Shown here in pieces: positions 51,330 to 60,000 of a stretch of DNA of 60,000 bases. The position numbers and the translations under genes were made by a program. The notes beneath the pieces were generated by a model, which saw only the letters and a list, made by a program, of their open reading frames with translations, was not told where the DNA came from and made no database searches. Source of the stretch: Takakia lepidozioides (lineage: Eukaryota > Streptophyta > Takakiopsida > Takakiales > Takakiaceae); the NCBI GenBank assembly GCA_030704615.1, contig CM060731.1:88332756-88392755 (forward strand), given 5' to 3'. Positions within the stretch are counted from its first letter, which is position 1. Each line of letters starts with the position of its first letter.

Positions 51330-51890
51330 ATCACTGGAGCTGCCTCCCTTGTACTTGACATACTGAGGCTGATTTGAGACGCTGGGAAAGCACTTGTGGA
51401 GCCAGTGCATTTGTAAAGTCGTAGCCAGTTGGGAGTACTGCACATTGGTAGTAGTAATGCTGGAGTTGAACTGCCAGGGTTGTGTGCTCTGAGCAGACAT
51501 AGAAAGCCATGGCATTCTTTCGAAGAATACCATCTTTCCCCAGGGCTCCTAGACTGGCACAGGCATCGACGGTGCAAATGAACGTCACCCTGTTGGGTGT
51601 GATCCCTTCCCGTAGCATTTGCTCATAGGTCTTGAAAGCCTCGCTACTGCACCCTTGTTGAGCATATCCTCCGATCATTGCATTCCAGGAGACCACGACT
51701 TGTTGTGCCATATTGTCAAACACGTGACGTGCATCCTCTATACTCCCGAATTTGGCATACATGTCAACAGGGGTGTTTTCCAGATGGTGTCCGGCACAAA
51801 TCCAGCTTTGAAGATGTCATCGTGGACCTCTTTGCCTTTCTACAGCGCACCTTGGCTTGCACACGCATTGAGGGTCTTGAGATCCTTTCT
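51330..51890 (-). pseudogene. PPR gene fragment 2 within LINE copy B
   Basis: Minus strand from 51870 down: NACASQGAL, stop, KGKEVHDDIFKAGFVPDTI, frameshift, VDMYAKFGSIEDARHVFDNM, VVVSWNAMIGGYAQQGCSSE, AFKTYEQMLREGITPNRVTF, ICTVDACASLGALGKDGI. This is a nearly complete set of P-L-S repeats typical of plant organellar RNA-binding proteins. It has a TAG/TGA-type stop and a one-base shift near 51770. After GILRKNA the sequence is no longer PPR-like. Confidence 0.9.
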
Positions 51891-51899
51891 CAGAGGGAT

Positions 51900-52397
51900 A
51901 TCAGCAGTACCACCGCTAAAGCAGGGGTGTCCTGAGAAAATCGTGATCTTACACCAAGAAACTCCCTCAGTCGGGGTAATATGGGAATGGTGATGGGCAT
52001 ACGTAGATATTCCATTTGCCTTGTAACGTCTTTCCTGATACAGCGAGGGGGGGTGGTAGAACTTCCAAGAACATAGCGGGTCACCATCGTAGTCAGTAAG
52101 CCGGGGAACTGAGCCGAGGTGGCTGTGGTGGGTGGCGCTGGAGCGGTAGCCTACAGGAGAGTAGCAGGGCCGACAGATAGAGATCTGATAAGCTGTGCTC
52201 CACACGGAGCAGCCGATGGTAGTGGTGTAGATAACGAGCTTCTTGAGAGAAGAGTTGGGGAGCAAAGACCCCTCAGAAAGCATCAATAAGAAGCTAAAAA
52301 TAAGCACCTTCATAATCCTGTAAGGCGTGTTGGCTGGGCGCCGGAGAGAACGAGGAGACCTCCTCGCAGCAGCATGAGAGACGAGAGCAAGAGCCAT
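51900..52397 (-). CDS. Frame at 5' end of LINE copy B with hydrophobic N-terminus
   Basis: From ATG at 52395-52397: MALALVSHAAARRSPRS, then after a basic stretch a strongly hydrophobic helix (IMKVLIFSFLLMLSEGSLL), then mixed sequence that runs into the PPR fragment near 51880. The hydrophobic segment could be a signal peptide or chance. The ATG lies about 175 bases inside the GC-rich element start at 52570. Not recognised. Confidence 0.35.
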
Positions 52398-52613
52398 GGC
52401 GGCGACCGTGGCTAAAAGTAGAGACCTTGGCAGAGTAGCGGGCCCGCTAGAGAAAATATAAGATAAGACATAAAGGATAACAAATATAGGGGAACCCTAG
52501 AAATAAGTCATGGTTACGAAGTTTGGCAACGATAATGGCAAGAGGGGCTGAGCTCCGCCCCCGCGAGCGGAAAGCATTCTCGTGAAAGATGGCACTCGGC
52601 CAAAGCCTGTGTT

Positions 52614-53030
52614 ATAGTCGGTGGCGACTACGACTCCCAACTGCGGGTTAGCCAGCCTCCGACCGGGGCCCTATCCGAAGGTGGCTATAGACTACACCGC
52701 ATGGCTACCCCAGACCCACTCTATAGTCGTTGCCGACTATGAGTAAGTTTGTAAATGTCCGGGCCGTAGTCACTGCCCACTTGCAATAGTCGGCACCGAC
52801 TATGACACCCAACAGGCCAAAACCTGTGTCAGTCGGTGGCGACTACGAATCCCAACTTTGGGTTCGAGTGGATAAGACACGCCCGTTTCCTAAAGTCGTT
52901 GCCGACTATACCCCATGGCTACCCCAGCCCCATCCTATAGTCGTTGCCGACTATGACTACCAAGTTTGAGCCCAGTAGTCGGCGCCGACCACGACCAAGA
53001 CCAAGACTGCCGACTATCGGAATATCTCTC
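52614..53030. repeat. Palindrome cluster ATAGTCGG-NN-CCGACTAT
   Basis: Sites: 52614-52631 (TAGTCGGTGGCGACTA), 52723-52740 (ATAGTCGTTGCCGACTAT), 52786-52803 (ATAGTCGGCACCGACTAT, perfect arms), 52831-52844 (AGTCGGTGGCGACT), 52893-52910, 52937-52954 and 52975-52990 (AGTCGGCGCCGACC). Linking text is also repeated (CATGGCTACCCCAG, AGCCTGTGT, ACTACGA.TCCCAACT). A further site lies at 54254-54277 with extended arms (GTTATAGTTGGCTCCGAC...). Confidence 0.9.
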
Positions 53031-53565
53031 GACTATAACGTGCAAATTTTCCTACAGATTAACGTTCTCCCTTTAGTTCCTACAACCCATTTGTTGTATG
53101 CCATATGCGAAGCCAGAGCGGAATTGCAATGAGAATAATGTACCTGTACACGAGCCTGCGAGCTGGTAAAGATCCATCAGGCTGCTCGGTAATCGGCCAA
53201 CTTCGGGCAGGCCCATCCTTCATCTCGCACTAGAACAACTCCTTCCAGTACTTGATGCGGAAATCGTCCACCCAGACAGAAAGGGTCTTGAGCATGGGAG
53301 CCTCTTGGTTGGCAGCTGCAGGAACCCTTTCTGAACCAGCATGGCCAACTACCGCTCTGTTTCCTCCTTTTGCTGCGAGTCCACGTCAATTGTTAGAGAT
53401 GATAGATTGCAACAATAACTCAAACATGAAGCCACCACCAATATTGCATGGATCTTACCTAGAACCACCATGTCATTTTGTCGTACCACAAGCCGAACAC
53501 CACATCTGTGGGAGCATGGGAAAATTTCCCATTTTTCCGGGTTGTGGAGTTAGAATTCCACAGCT

Positions 53566-54195
53566 TCAACCATAAAACCTTCTCCTTCGGGCTAACCTCC
53601 TGGCAAGCATCTGCAACTTCTCGAGAGTCATTTCCGGCTTCTGACTAACGGCAAGTGACTTGTAATGCGTGGTTATCTCAAAAAAAAAGCCAGTTCCTTC
53701 GCTAGCAAGTTTCTTCCGGATGAGCTCGGTGTTCTCAGCGGTGGCAGACAGGTGGGTATGGGCATCCAAGCAAGCGTTTCTAATTCTACGGAATCCCTCC
53801 TGACCCATATACTCTATGAGGGCGTCCCGCGGCATAGTCATCCAGTTCCCATCCCGCTTGTTCAAGCACTTCTCGTAGACGTCCATTGGAAGAGCTGATT
53901 GGTACTACTCAACAGGTGTAGTTGCGCACTTCTGGAAGTAGAATAGTTTGTGCGGAAGCTCGTTCGACACATTTTCGCGATCTGTCACGCTGCAAAATGC
54001 ACAGAACGAGACCTTCATGTGACCATCGACCTTATTGAAATTCATGACATAATGACCTACCTTAAAACTCAGCATGGTTTTTTGGGTTACTGTGGGCTCC
54101 ATGATATAGTCGGCGCAGACCATACTTGTAGTGATAAGGCGGGTCTCAACGGAGGCATACTCGCCTTCCTCTCTGAACTCCCTCCCACCTGGCAC
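53566..54195 (-). pseudogene. Palindrome-element protein family 2, minus copy
   Basis: One frame with a single internal TAG at about 53907. Before the stop it reads FKVGHYVMNFNKVDGHMKVS, FCAFCSVTDRENVSNELPHK and LFYFQKCATTPVE. After it: YQSALPMDVYEKCLNKRDGN, WMTMPRDALIEYMGQEGF, a helical stretch with DAHTHLSATAEN, and KPEMTLEKLQMLARRLARRR. The blocks align in order with the spliced gene at 55406-56358 (DINKSNETSH, MKRCAEKK..W, LTREAFLDYM, THTEDEWSATRVED, KPKMTQEKLHRL). Function unknown. The basic end could bind nucleic acid. Confidence 0.65.
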
Positions 54196-55043
54196 TACTT
54201 CCGACTCAATGAATTGGAATGACCTCTCCGTTCTGAAGAAGTCAATCCCCTCAGTTATAGTTGGCTCCGACTATAACTGCACTTACCAAATGTAGGGAAG
54301 ATGATTACATCTAAAAATTATTCAATGAAGCTACACCGATGCTGCCTCCTAAATTACACCAACTGCATCTGTCACCCACAGGGACTGCTTATGCAAGACC
54401 TGTAACCCCATGTATTGGAGATCCCCGAATTGCTAAACTCTTACACCTATGCTCATGGAGAAACAAGCGGTAGAGCAGACGAAGGTTCAACGGAAAAGGA
54501 CCCCACACCCCAGAAGAACAAGAAGCAACAACAGACGGAGGCTGCAGAAGAGGATCACAACCAACACAGGTTAGAGACAACTGCAATTGAGATCTGCATA
54601 TATATTCTTCTGTGCCATTGACATGTTTATTGATTCACTGGACGCATTGGCAGGTGTTTCCATGTGGGCGGGCGCGAGTCCACTCAGCATAGCCGGAGAT
54701 ATCCTAATTTGTTTTACTAGAAGAGCTGCTGACGCACAGGCACAACCACATCTATATTTTTTCAATCCTGCTTGGAGGTTATATGATGGGGATCTCTGTC
54801 TTAGGGTAATCCATGCAGGTGGTAGAAGCAACATTGCTTTGTGGGTTAGAGAGGATGATAGATGACAGAAGGTGAATACCATGGCTAGGGAAGTGACGTG
54901 GGGAGGAAGAGTGGAAATGTTGAGGAATGGGCTGTGGGAATGGTATCGTGGACAACATTATGAAGTCTTAATTGAAGTAGTAGTTATAGATTAAGTCCAT
55001 AGTTGAAAGTTGCTTACAATAGAACGTTCAAGGTAGTAAGGTA

Positions 55044-55235
55044 ATGACGAGTCCAAAAGAGATTATTGCACCCTTTGCTAGTAGAGAAAGTGAAGATGTG
55101 CATGACTGGGTCGAGCGTATCCAGATGGAGGGAGATGTACAAGATCTCATTCTTGACAAGATGTTTAAAGTAGCACGGTTGAATTTAAAGAACTCGATTT
55201 TAAGTAAATCTAGACTTTCCAAAGTCCAGGAATAA
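55044..55235 (+). pseudogene. Possible retrotransposon gag fragment
   Basis: 63 codons from ATG at 55044: APFASRESEDVHDWVERIQM then DKMFKVARLNLKNSIL. The phrase F.g...dv..Wl.riq resembles the start of a gag capsid domain. No flanking gag sequence or LTR is visible, so this is a weak call. Confidence 0.3.
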
Positions 55236-55405
55236 CATATATATTGATTGATTTATTTATTTAAATTGAATACAAATTCACTATGAAAACAAATTTCAAT
55301 GATTTTATTAAGTTTATTGTAGATGTTTAGTAAATATTGTTGTTCCCAGAGAATCCATTCCCTGATCACATCCCTAATCTGAGTTGAAATCCTAATTTTC
55401 TACAG

Positions 55406-56358
55406 TTTCACGGGCAGCATGGGAGACCTCATGTCCTTCACAGTTGCTACAGTTTACAGCTTTTGACAGCAATGCACGACATCAACAAGTAAGATTTTAC
55501 ATTGCGTTTTGCATGGATTCTTTGCTTCTGGATTGCCTATGTTTGTCTTACATGTGTATGGATTATTTTCAGGTCAAACGAAACATCCCACGTCACCACC
55601 AATCTTTGTCACACCTTTTTCCGTGTTCAAAAGATTGGGTTGATGCCACTTGATTCCTTTGCGAACGTGTTAAGTCCTCTGCAGATGAAGAGATGTGCTG
55701 AGAAGAAGACCAGCACATGGTATAGCTTGACAAGGGAGGCATTTCTTGACTACATGTACACGGTATGCCTACTCACTAGTATTTGATTTCAGACTGGTTT
55801 GTTTAAAGAATTTACAGTATTTGATGGTTCCATTGCGAATGTATGCAGCAAGAAATAGCGGAGACAGGCTTAAAGGCAAAAGCCAAATACTATGCAACCC
55901 ACACAGAGGATGAGTGGTCTGCCACAAGGGTTGAGGACGCAATGAGATTCGAGATGAATAACCACAGGAAGAACCTAATGAGTGCGTTCGACAAGCAAAT
56001 TCGCATAGCAGATCCAAGTCTCAGCACGGAGTTTCTTGATCAAGTGAAAGTGCACTACGACAAGTATGGATCCAAACCCAAAATGACCCAAGAGAAATTG
56101 CATCGCCTATCTATTTCAATGATGGATAATGCAACAAAAATCAGATGGTTGGAGATCTGGAATTCAGATCCACTTGTGAGGAATACAAACATGTTCCCAA
56201 CTCCAGAGAGGGACTTGAAAACACAAGCAATCAAATCTGTGAGCGACCACACATTTGACCAGTGGCTTCACAAAGCAACATTCTGGAGCCAAGTGAAGCT
56301 GTTGGAAAACCATTCTCAGCTGAGTCATTGTTTTCTTGTTCTCTCTTCACTTCTGTAG
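55406..56358 (+). CDS. Palindrome-element protein family 2, spliced plus copy
   Basis: Three exons with GT-AG junctions in phase: 55406-55488, 55573-55762 and 55849-56358 (stop TAG). Exon 1 follows TTTTCTACAG and reads FHGQHGRPHVLHSCYSL then QLLTAMHDINK; exon 2 SNETSHVTTNLCHTFFRVQK, PLQMKRCAEKKTSTWYSLTR and EAFLDYMYT; exon 3 QEIAETGLKAKAKYYATHTE, MRFEMNNHRKNLMSAFDKQI, KPKMTQEKLHRLSISMMDNA and SVSDHTFDQWLHKATFW. Each block has a counterpart in the minus-strand gene at 53566-54195, which supports the gene model. No lesion is seen within the three exons; the 5' end is not determined. No known domain. Confidence 0.65.
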
Positions 56359-56359
56359 A

Positions 56360-57480
56360 TGCATAAATGGGTACAATTTTATTTTCGGATCGTTTTTTAT
56401 CCTTAGCCAGGTAGTTTCGGCATTGTATTGCCAAGTTATCACAAGTTGTTAGTTATTTGGGAACCGCTGGTGAAGCACTTAGGAATTGGATTAAGTCTTA
56501 GACAAGCATCGAGTGGCACTCTGGCGTCAAAACGACAGTAGGAAAGCTGCAAAGACAACATAGTAGGCTACCAATTTGGTACAACAACTTGTAATTGTTT
56601 GAACTGTACGAGGGCGACTGTAAGGACGGGTTGCAATCTGTCTTTTCTCCCCCTTCATTTATCCAGTAGGTCCACACGGTGACAGCACTTGGCAAATTAG
56701 AATTAGGAATCGTATAGCGATGAAATATCGCAACAACAGTTGGACGTTACATCGGAACAACGGCGGAACGGACGACTTCAGAGCGGAGCGTGGCCAACCG
56801 ACGGTGCAAATGGGTAGTTGGAGGTGACTTCCGGGTGTTCAAGATCAAGTGGCAGGATCCAAGACTCCAGGGGCATCACCATTAGGAGAATTTCCAGGGA
56901 AACAGCAGACTTCCTACGCGACGGATCCACGGAGAACGGCGTTTGAAATTGGTTTTTAACTTCGATTGACCTGAGGATTTACAAGCAATTACGGAGCACC
57001 TAATCATAATTTATCACCAAATTTTGTGATTTATGGTTAAGGTTATCAACGGCACCAAATTACAAGGCTAGACACTTGCGGCGATCGATTTAAATGATTT
57101 TCTATGGATTTCATTGGAGGAAAAGGCTCAAATTCCCTTAGGGGTTGTAGGGATGATAACCGCCACCTAGCGGTCAAACAGGATGAGGAAAATCCCTTTG
57201 ACCGGTTTCCCGGATGGGTTCCCATCCAAATATTTGCTTATTGCAATTTAGTAGTTTTTTTTTATTATATCTCCCTCTAGTTATATGACGTGGTACATTA
57301 CTTAAGGAGAAGGAAACTTCTTTAAAGGCTAAGAGTGAGAAGGCCTCTTAGGCCATAGATCCATAGGATCATTTATATATTTCTTTATTGTTGTGGTTTC
57401 AAGTTCTTAAAGTGAAGTGGTCTCGGAAAGAGAGGACCAGCAATATCTAGGAGGGCTAGGGTGGCTATACTAACTCACTA
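56360..57480. other. No recognisable feature
   Basis: About 1.1 kb with short frames only and no repeats or motif that I can support. Confidence 0.5.
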
Positions 57481-59107
57481 AACCCCCCTAAAAGACAAGG
57501 AAGATCTTAGAAGTAGGGGGTGGGGTTTTGTTATTTTGTTTTTGTTGTTTATTCCCATTATGAGGCGCCATTGAGGCCCGCTCAAGCAGGGATAGAGTCG
57601 CCATAAGCTTAAGAAGCGAAAGGTCTATGTGCGCTGGGCCCCCGCAGCCACGCGCCGTGGCGGTGAGAGCGCAGGGCCTGCATTGACTGTTGTACTTGAG
57701 GAAAGGACACATACGCGCGGCAGAGCAACAACGTGCGAGCGGGCTGAGCGCCCCGCGCCTAGGACCGTTGGGCAGCGGAGCAGACATACACTAGACGGAC
57801 CGTTGGGTAAACCACACGTGCAGCCGCGCTTGCGCGTGCCTCGCCACGTGTCCAGGGAGCTTTTACCCAGCGGATGCCCCCGCGGGGGGTTTGTTTAAGG
57901 GGGTTTTTTGAACCCTTCTCTATTGTTTATTGGGGATAGCCCCTTAGCTTTGATTTTTGCTGTATCAACAGATTTAATGGTGGGAAAAATCCAAGAGTCG
58001 GGGAGGAGATAGCCTAGAGAGCGGCCTCTCTTTTGGATCGGGCCTCTGAGAGTGAGGATTCCCGAACCCCGAGCTACACGCCGAGACAGCAACGGAGAGA
58101 TTTTGGGTACAAACTACTCTATCCTAGTTTTTAGGCTACAGTAGTGAATAGTGAAAGGGAGAAAGGTAGGGGATGTCTTATTCTAAGGTAGGAAAGCGCT
58201 CTTGCTCCCTTATTTAATTATATCCTATAAGCGCCTGGAGGGAGAAAAGGCTGGGCCCACGAGGGAGGATAGGTTGCGGCAGCGCCTCGCACATTTTGGC
58301 TGGCGGATGAACTGCGATTTCATCCGCCTTCATTTTGTTCATCCGTCAGGCAGGGGCAGTGGTTCCCCTCCCGTGCGGGAACGGTTCCCCGGGGTTCCCA
58401 CAGATCAGGTGCGTAATTCCTGGATCCCTGGAATCTGGAGCAGATTCTCTGCTCAGTTGTATTTTTTTATTTTTCCATTTATTTATTTATTTCTGGTTAT
58501 TTGTTTGGAAGGAAAATAGGAGACTACCCTCGCAAACACCAACATACTCTTTCCCCCAAACTCAGCTTTCGTTAGATAGGCATATCATGTTTTCTTTTAT
58601 ATGTTTTTTTTTCTCTCCATCTCTTTGTTATGGCAGTTCATCATATTGTCCTGCTATCAGCGTGGTTCCTGATCGATGGCACCGCCTTTCTTCAGACTTC
58701 CCCATCAATCAAGCTACATTTCATTATGTTCATCAACGGAGGAGTTTTTCTAAAATCCAATCTATGTTTTTTTCTCCATAGTTCATCCCCTTAGGCTGTC
58801 TCCCTCTTTCATCTCCTTTAATCATTCAATACCCTCAGCTGGATGTACTGGAGCCCTCTCTATTTCTTAGACCCTCTCTCTTCAGCACTTCCCACTCTTC
58901 CCCGTTCCTCGGCTCGCCTCCTTCACTTACCCCTAATCCACCCTCTTGTTTAAGCACTAATCTTAGTTCATCTAGGTGTCCAAATTGTCTATTCCTTCTC
59001 TAACTACCACCGTCGCCAGCTTAGCTCGCCTCTGGCTTATTCTTAGTCCTGGGGGGTGAAGTTTAGCAGCAGGGTTCCTTCTCTTCAGTCATTTTTTCAC
59101 TCTCATT
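57481..59107 (+). other. Presumed 5' leader of the LINE at the right edge
   Basis: It lies directly upstream of the LINE ORF1 start. The GC-rich stretch 57640-57900 and the CT-rich stretch 58540-59100 are non-coding. The 5' end of the LINE is not resolved; 57481 is a guess from the composition change. Confidence 0.3.
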
Positions 59108-60000
59108 ATGGCCCCGGGTTTCTTCTATGCTCAGCACAAGGAGGCAAGGGAGTCACGATTCCCCAACGGAAGTGTACAGCAAAAGAGACCCCAGCCCTCC
59201 ACGGAGACTGGGTTCTTCCAGGGCCACCAGGCGCGTTCCAGGCAGTACTCGACCAATGTTCCAGTAAGAGCACCCACCCCCCCTTTCACTTCAAGTCCCA
59301 TCTCCCCCATTCAGCCATTCTTCAAAATCCCGAGACTCGCTTCCAATCCGGAGGAAATTCCTCACCCACAACCGACTGATGGGGATTGGTCTAACGGCAC
59401 AAAGGTACATCAGGAAGAGTTGGACAAAGATTACCCCTTGATTATGTTGAATGTTCCAGACCTCCAGAAGAGGGTGGCCGACTTGGAGGAGCATGGTATT
59501 TTCATTCATTTTCTAGGGAAAATGGTCGACAGGGCCCATGTCCGTGACTGGGCTATCAAACACCTTGGGGGCCCGGGCAAAATCAAACAAAGATTCTGCC
59601 ATGCCAAAGGCCGAGGATTTTACTCAATAGTCTTCAAATCCAAGGAACCTGCCAACCAAGCTCTTTCATTCAACCCACACAGAAAGGGATTCAACGTAAA
59701 TATCTTTCCGTGGTCATCTAAAATGGGCCATAGAAATGGGAAGCTCTGGGGCGCCAGAATCATTTCGGTTCCATACATTCCATATCAGTATTTACAAAAC
59801 TTACCGGACATAGCCAATCACTTTGGCAAATGAGGAAGCCTTGCCGCAATATGTGAGGCTTCCAATAGATGAGGAAGGCAACTATTTCACCATTCAGCTC
59901 ATTGAAGACACTACCTATTCTGCCTGCTTCAATTGCGGCCAACTAGGCCACATCAAGCTTGATTGCCCATCAGCAAAGCGGAAGAGATCTCCTCAGGCAC
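59108..60000 (+). pseudogene. LINE ORF1 (DUF4283-like, CCHC knuckle), runs off edge
   Basis: ATG at 59108 (MAPGFFYAQHKEARESRF). A Pro/Ser-rich N-terminal part is followed by a globular block with GIFIHFLGKMVDRAHVRDWA, GRGFYSIVFKSKEPANQALS, KGFNVNIFPWSSKMG and IISVPYIPYQYLQNLPD. This order resembles the RRM-like DUF4283 region of plant LINE ORF1 proteins (...F.....L.GPW...g..l.l..W.....). The frame stops at 59831-59833, but one base out of phase it continues ANEEALPQYVRLPIDEEG and the zinc knuckle CFNCGQLGHIKLDC (near 59930), then a basic tail. So there is one frameshift near 59828. ORF1 proteins bind LINE RNA. Confidence 0.8.

Larger units (their letters stand above)
52571..54290. mobile_element. 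Element with ATAGTCGG-NN-CCGACTAT palindromes (family 2)
   Basis: Between the LINE start at 52570 and about 54290 the DNA carries at least seven short palindromes built on ATAGTCGG-NN-CCGACTAT, clustered at 52614-53030 and near 54107-54277. They surround a minus-strand coding region (53566-54195). Ends and target duplication are not resolved, so calling it one element is an inference from the palindrome distribution. The layout, a coding region plus clustered palindromes with a CGG-NN-CCG core, parallels the 13.8-26.7 kb family. Confidence 0.5.

Noticed and set aside
54571-54882. Overlapping 90-100 codon frames on both strands
   Set aside because: No motif, no homology within the window, and equal support for both strands.
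57629-57898. Arg-rich frame in a GC-rich stretch
   Set aside because: Codons follow the base composition; it lies in the presumed LINE leader.

Overview
The window looks like intergenic DNA from a large, transposon-rich plant nuclear genome. The evidence is degenerate PLS-type pentatricopeptide (PPR) gene pieces, several CACTA (En/Spm) elements, Ty3/gypsy and LINE remnants, GT-AG introns and a 500-base N gap at 928-1427. The PPR style suits a seedless land plant (fern, lycophyte or bryophyte), but this is a weak inference. I see no intact conserved host gene, rRNA or CRISPR array; one 217-codon open frame leaves the left edge on the minus strand.

Layout. 1-652: unknown minus-strand frame cut by the edge. 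About 1428-12730: a decayed autonomous CACTA element. Its tnp2/DUF4218/DUF4216 transposase is on + (about 8.2-12.15 kb). Divergent from it, minus-strand accessory frames include a broken FCP1-like HAD phosphatase domain. 13.8-26.7 kb: two large, partly near-identical copies of an element with TIR-like ends and GCTCATGA-rich subterminal repeats. Each carries (i) an intron-containing gene whose spliced product resembles the C-terminal half of a beta-class DNA methyltransferase, (ii) several members of a small protein family I do not recognise, and (iii) many short perfect palindromes of the type AAATGCGG-NN-CCGCATTT, densest downstream of a TATA box at 23.4-24.3 kb. The right-hand copy sits inside a minus-strand gypsy gag gene with a 7/8 matching 8-bp target duplication. 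26.7-31.5 kb: the rest of gag and its leader. 31.5-32.9 kb: an unknown coding unit with one internal stop.

32.9-52.6 kb: two minus-strand LINE copies. The second has its reverse transcriptase split by a 5.8-kb CACTA element (39469-45248). That element contains PPR pieces, a small CACTA element with perfect TIRs and TSD, and a solo LTR with a perfect 5-bp TSD. 52.6-54.3 kb: a second palindrome-bearing element (ATAGTCGG-NN-CCGACTAT) encoding a protein homologous to a three-exon gene at 55.4-56.4 kb. 57.5 kb to the end: a LINE leader and ORF1 with a CCHC knuckle.

The best candidate for an undescribed system is the 13.8-26.7 kb element family: methyltransferase-like gene, new small protein family and array of CGG-NN-CCG-centred palindromes. 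The same CGG-NN-CCG core recurs in the unrelated 52.6-54.3 kb element and in a 63-bp tandem repeat at 14.1-14.6 kb.
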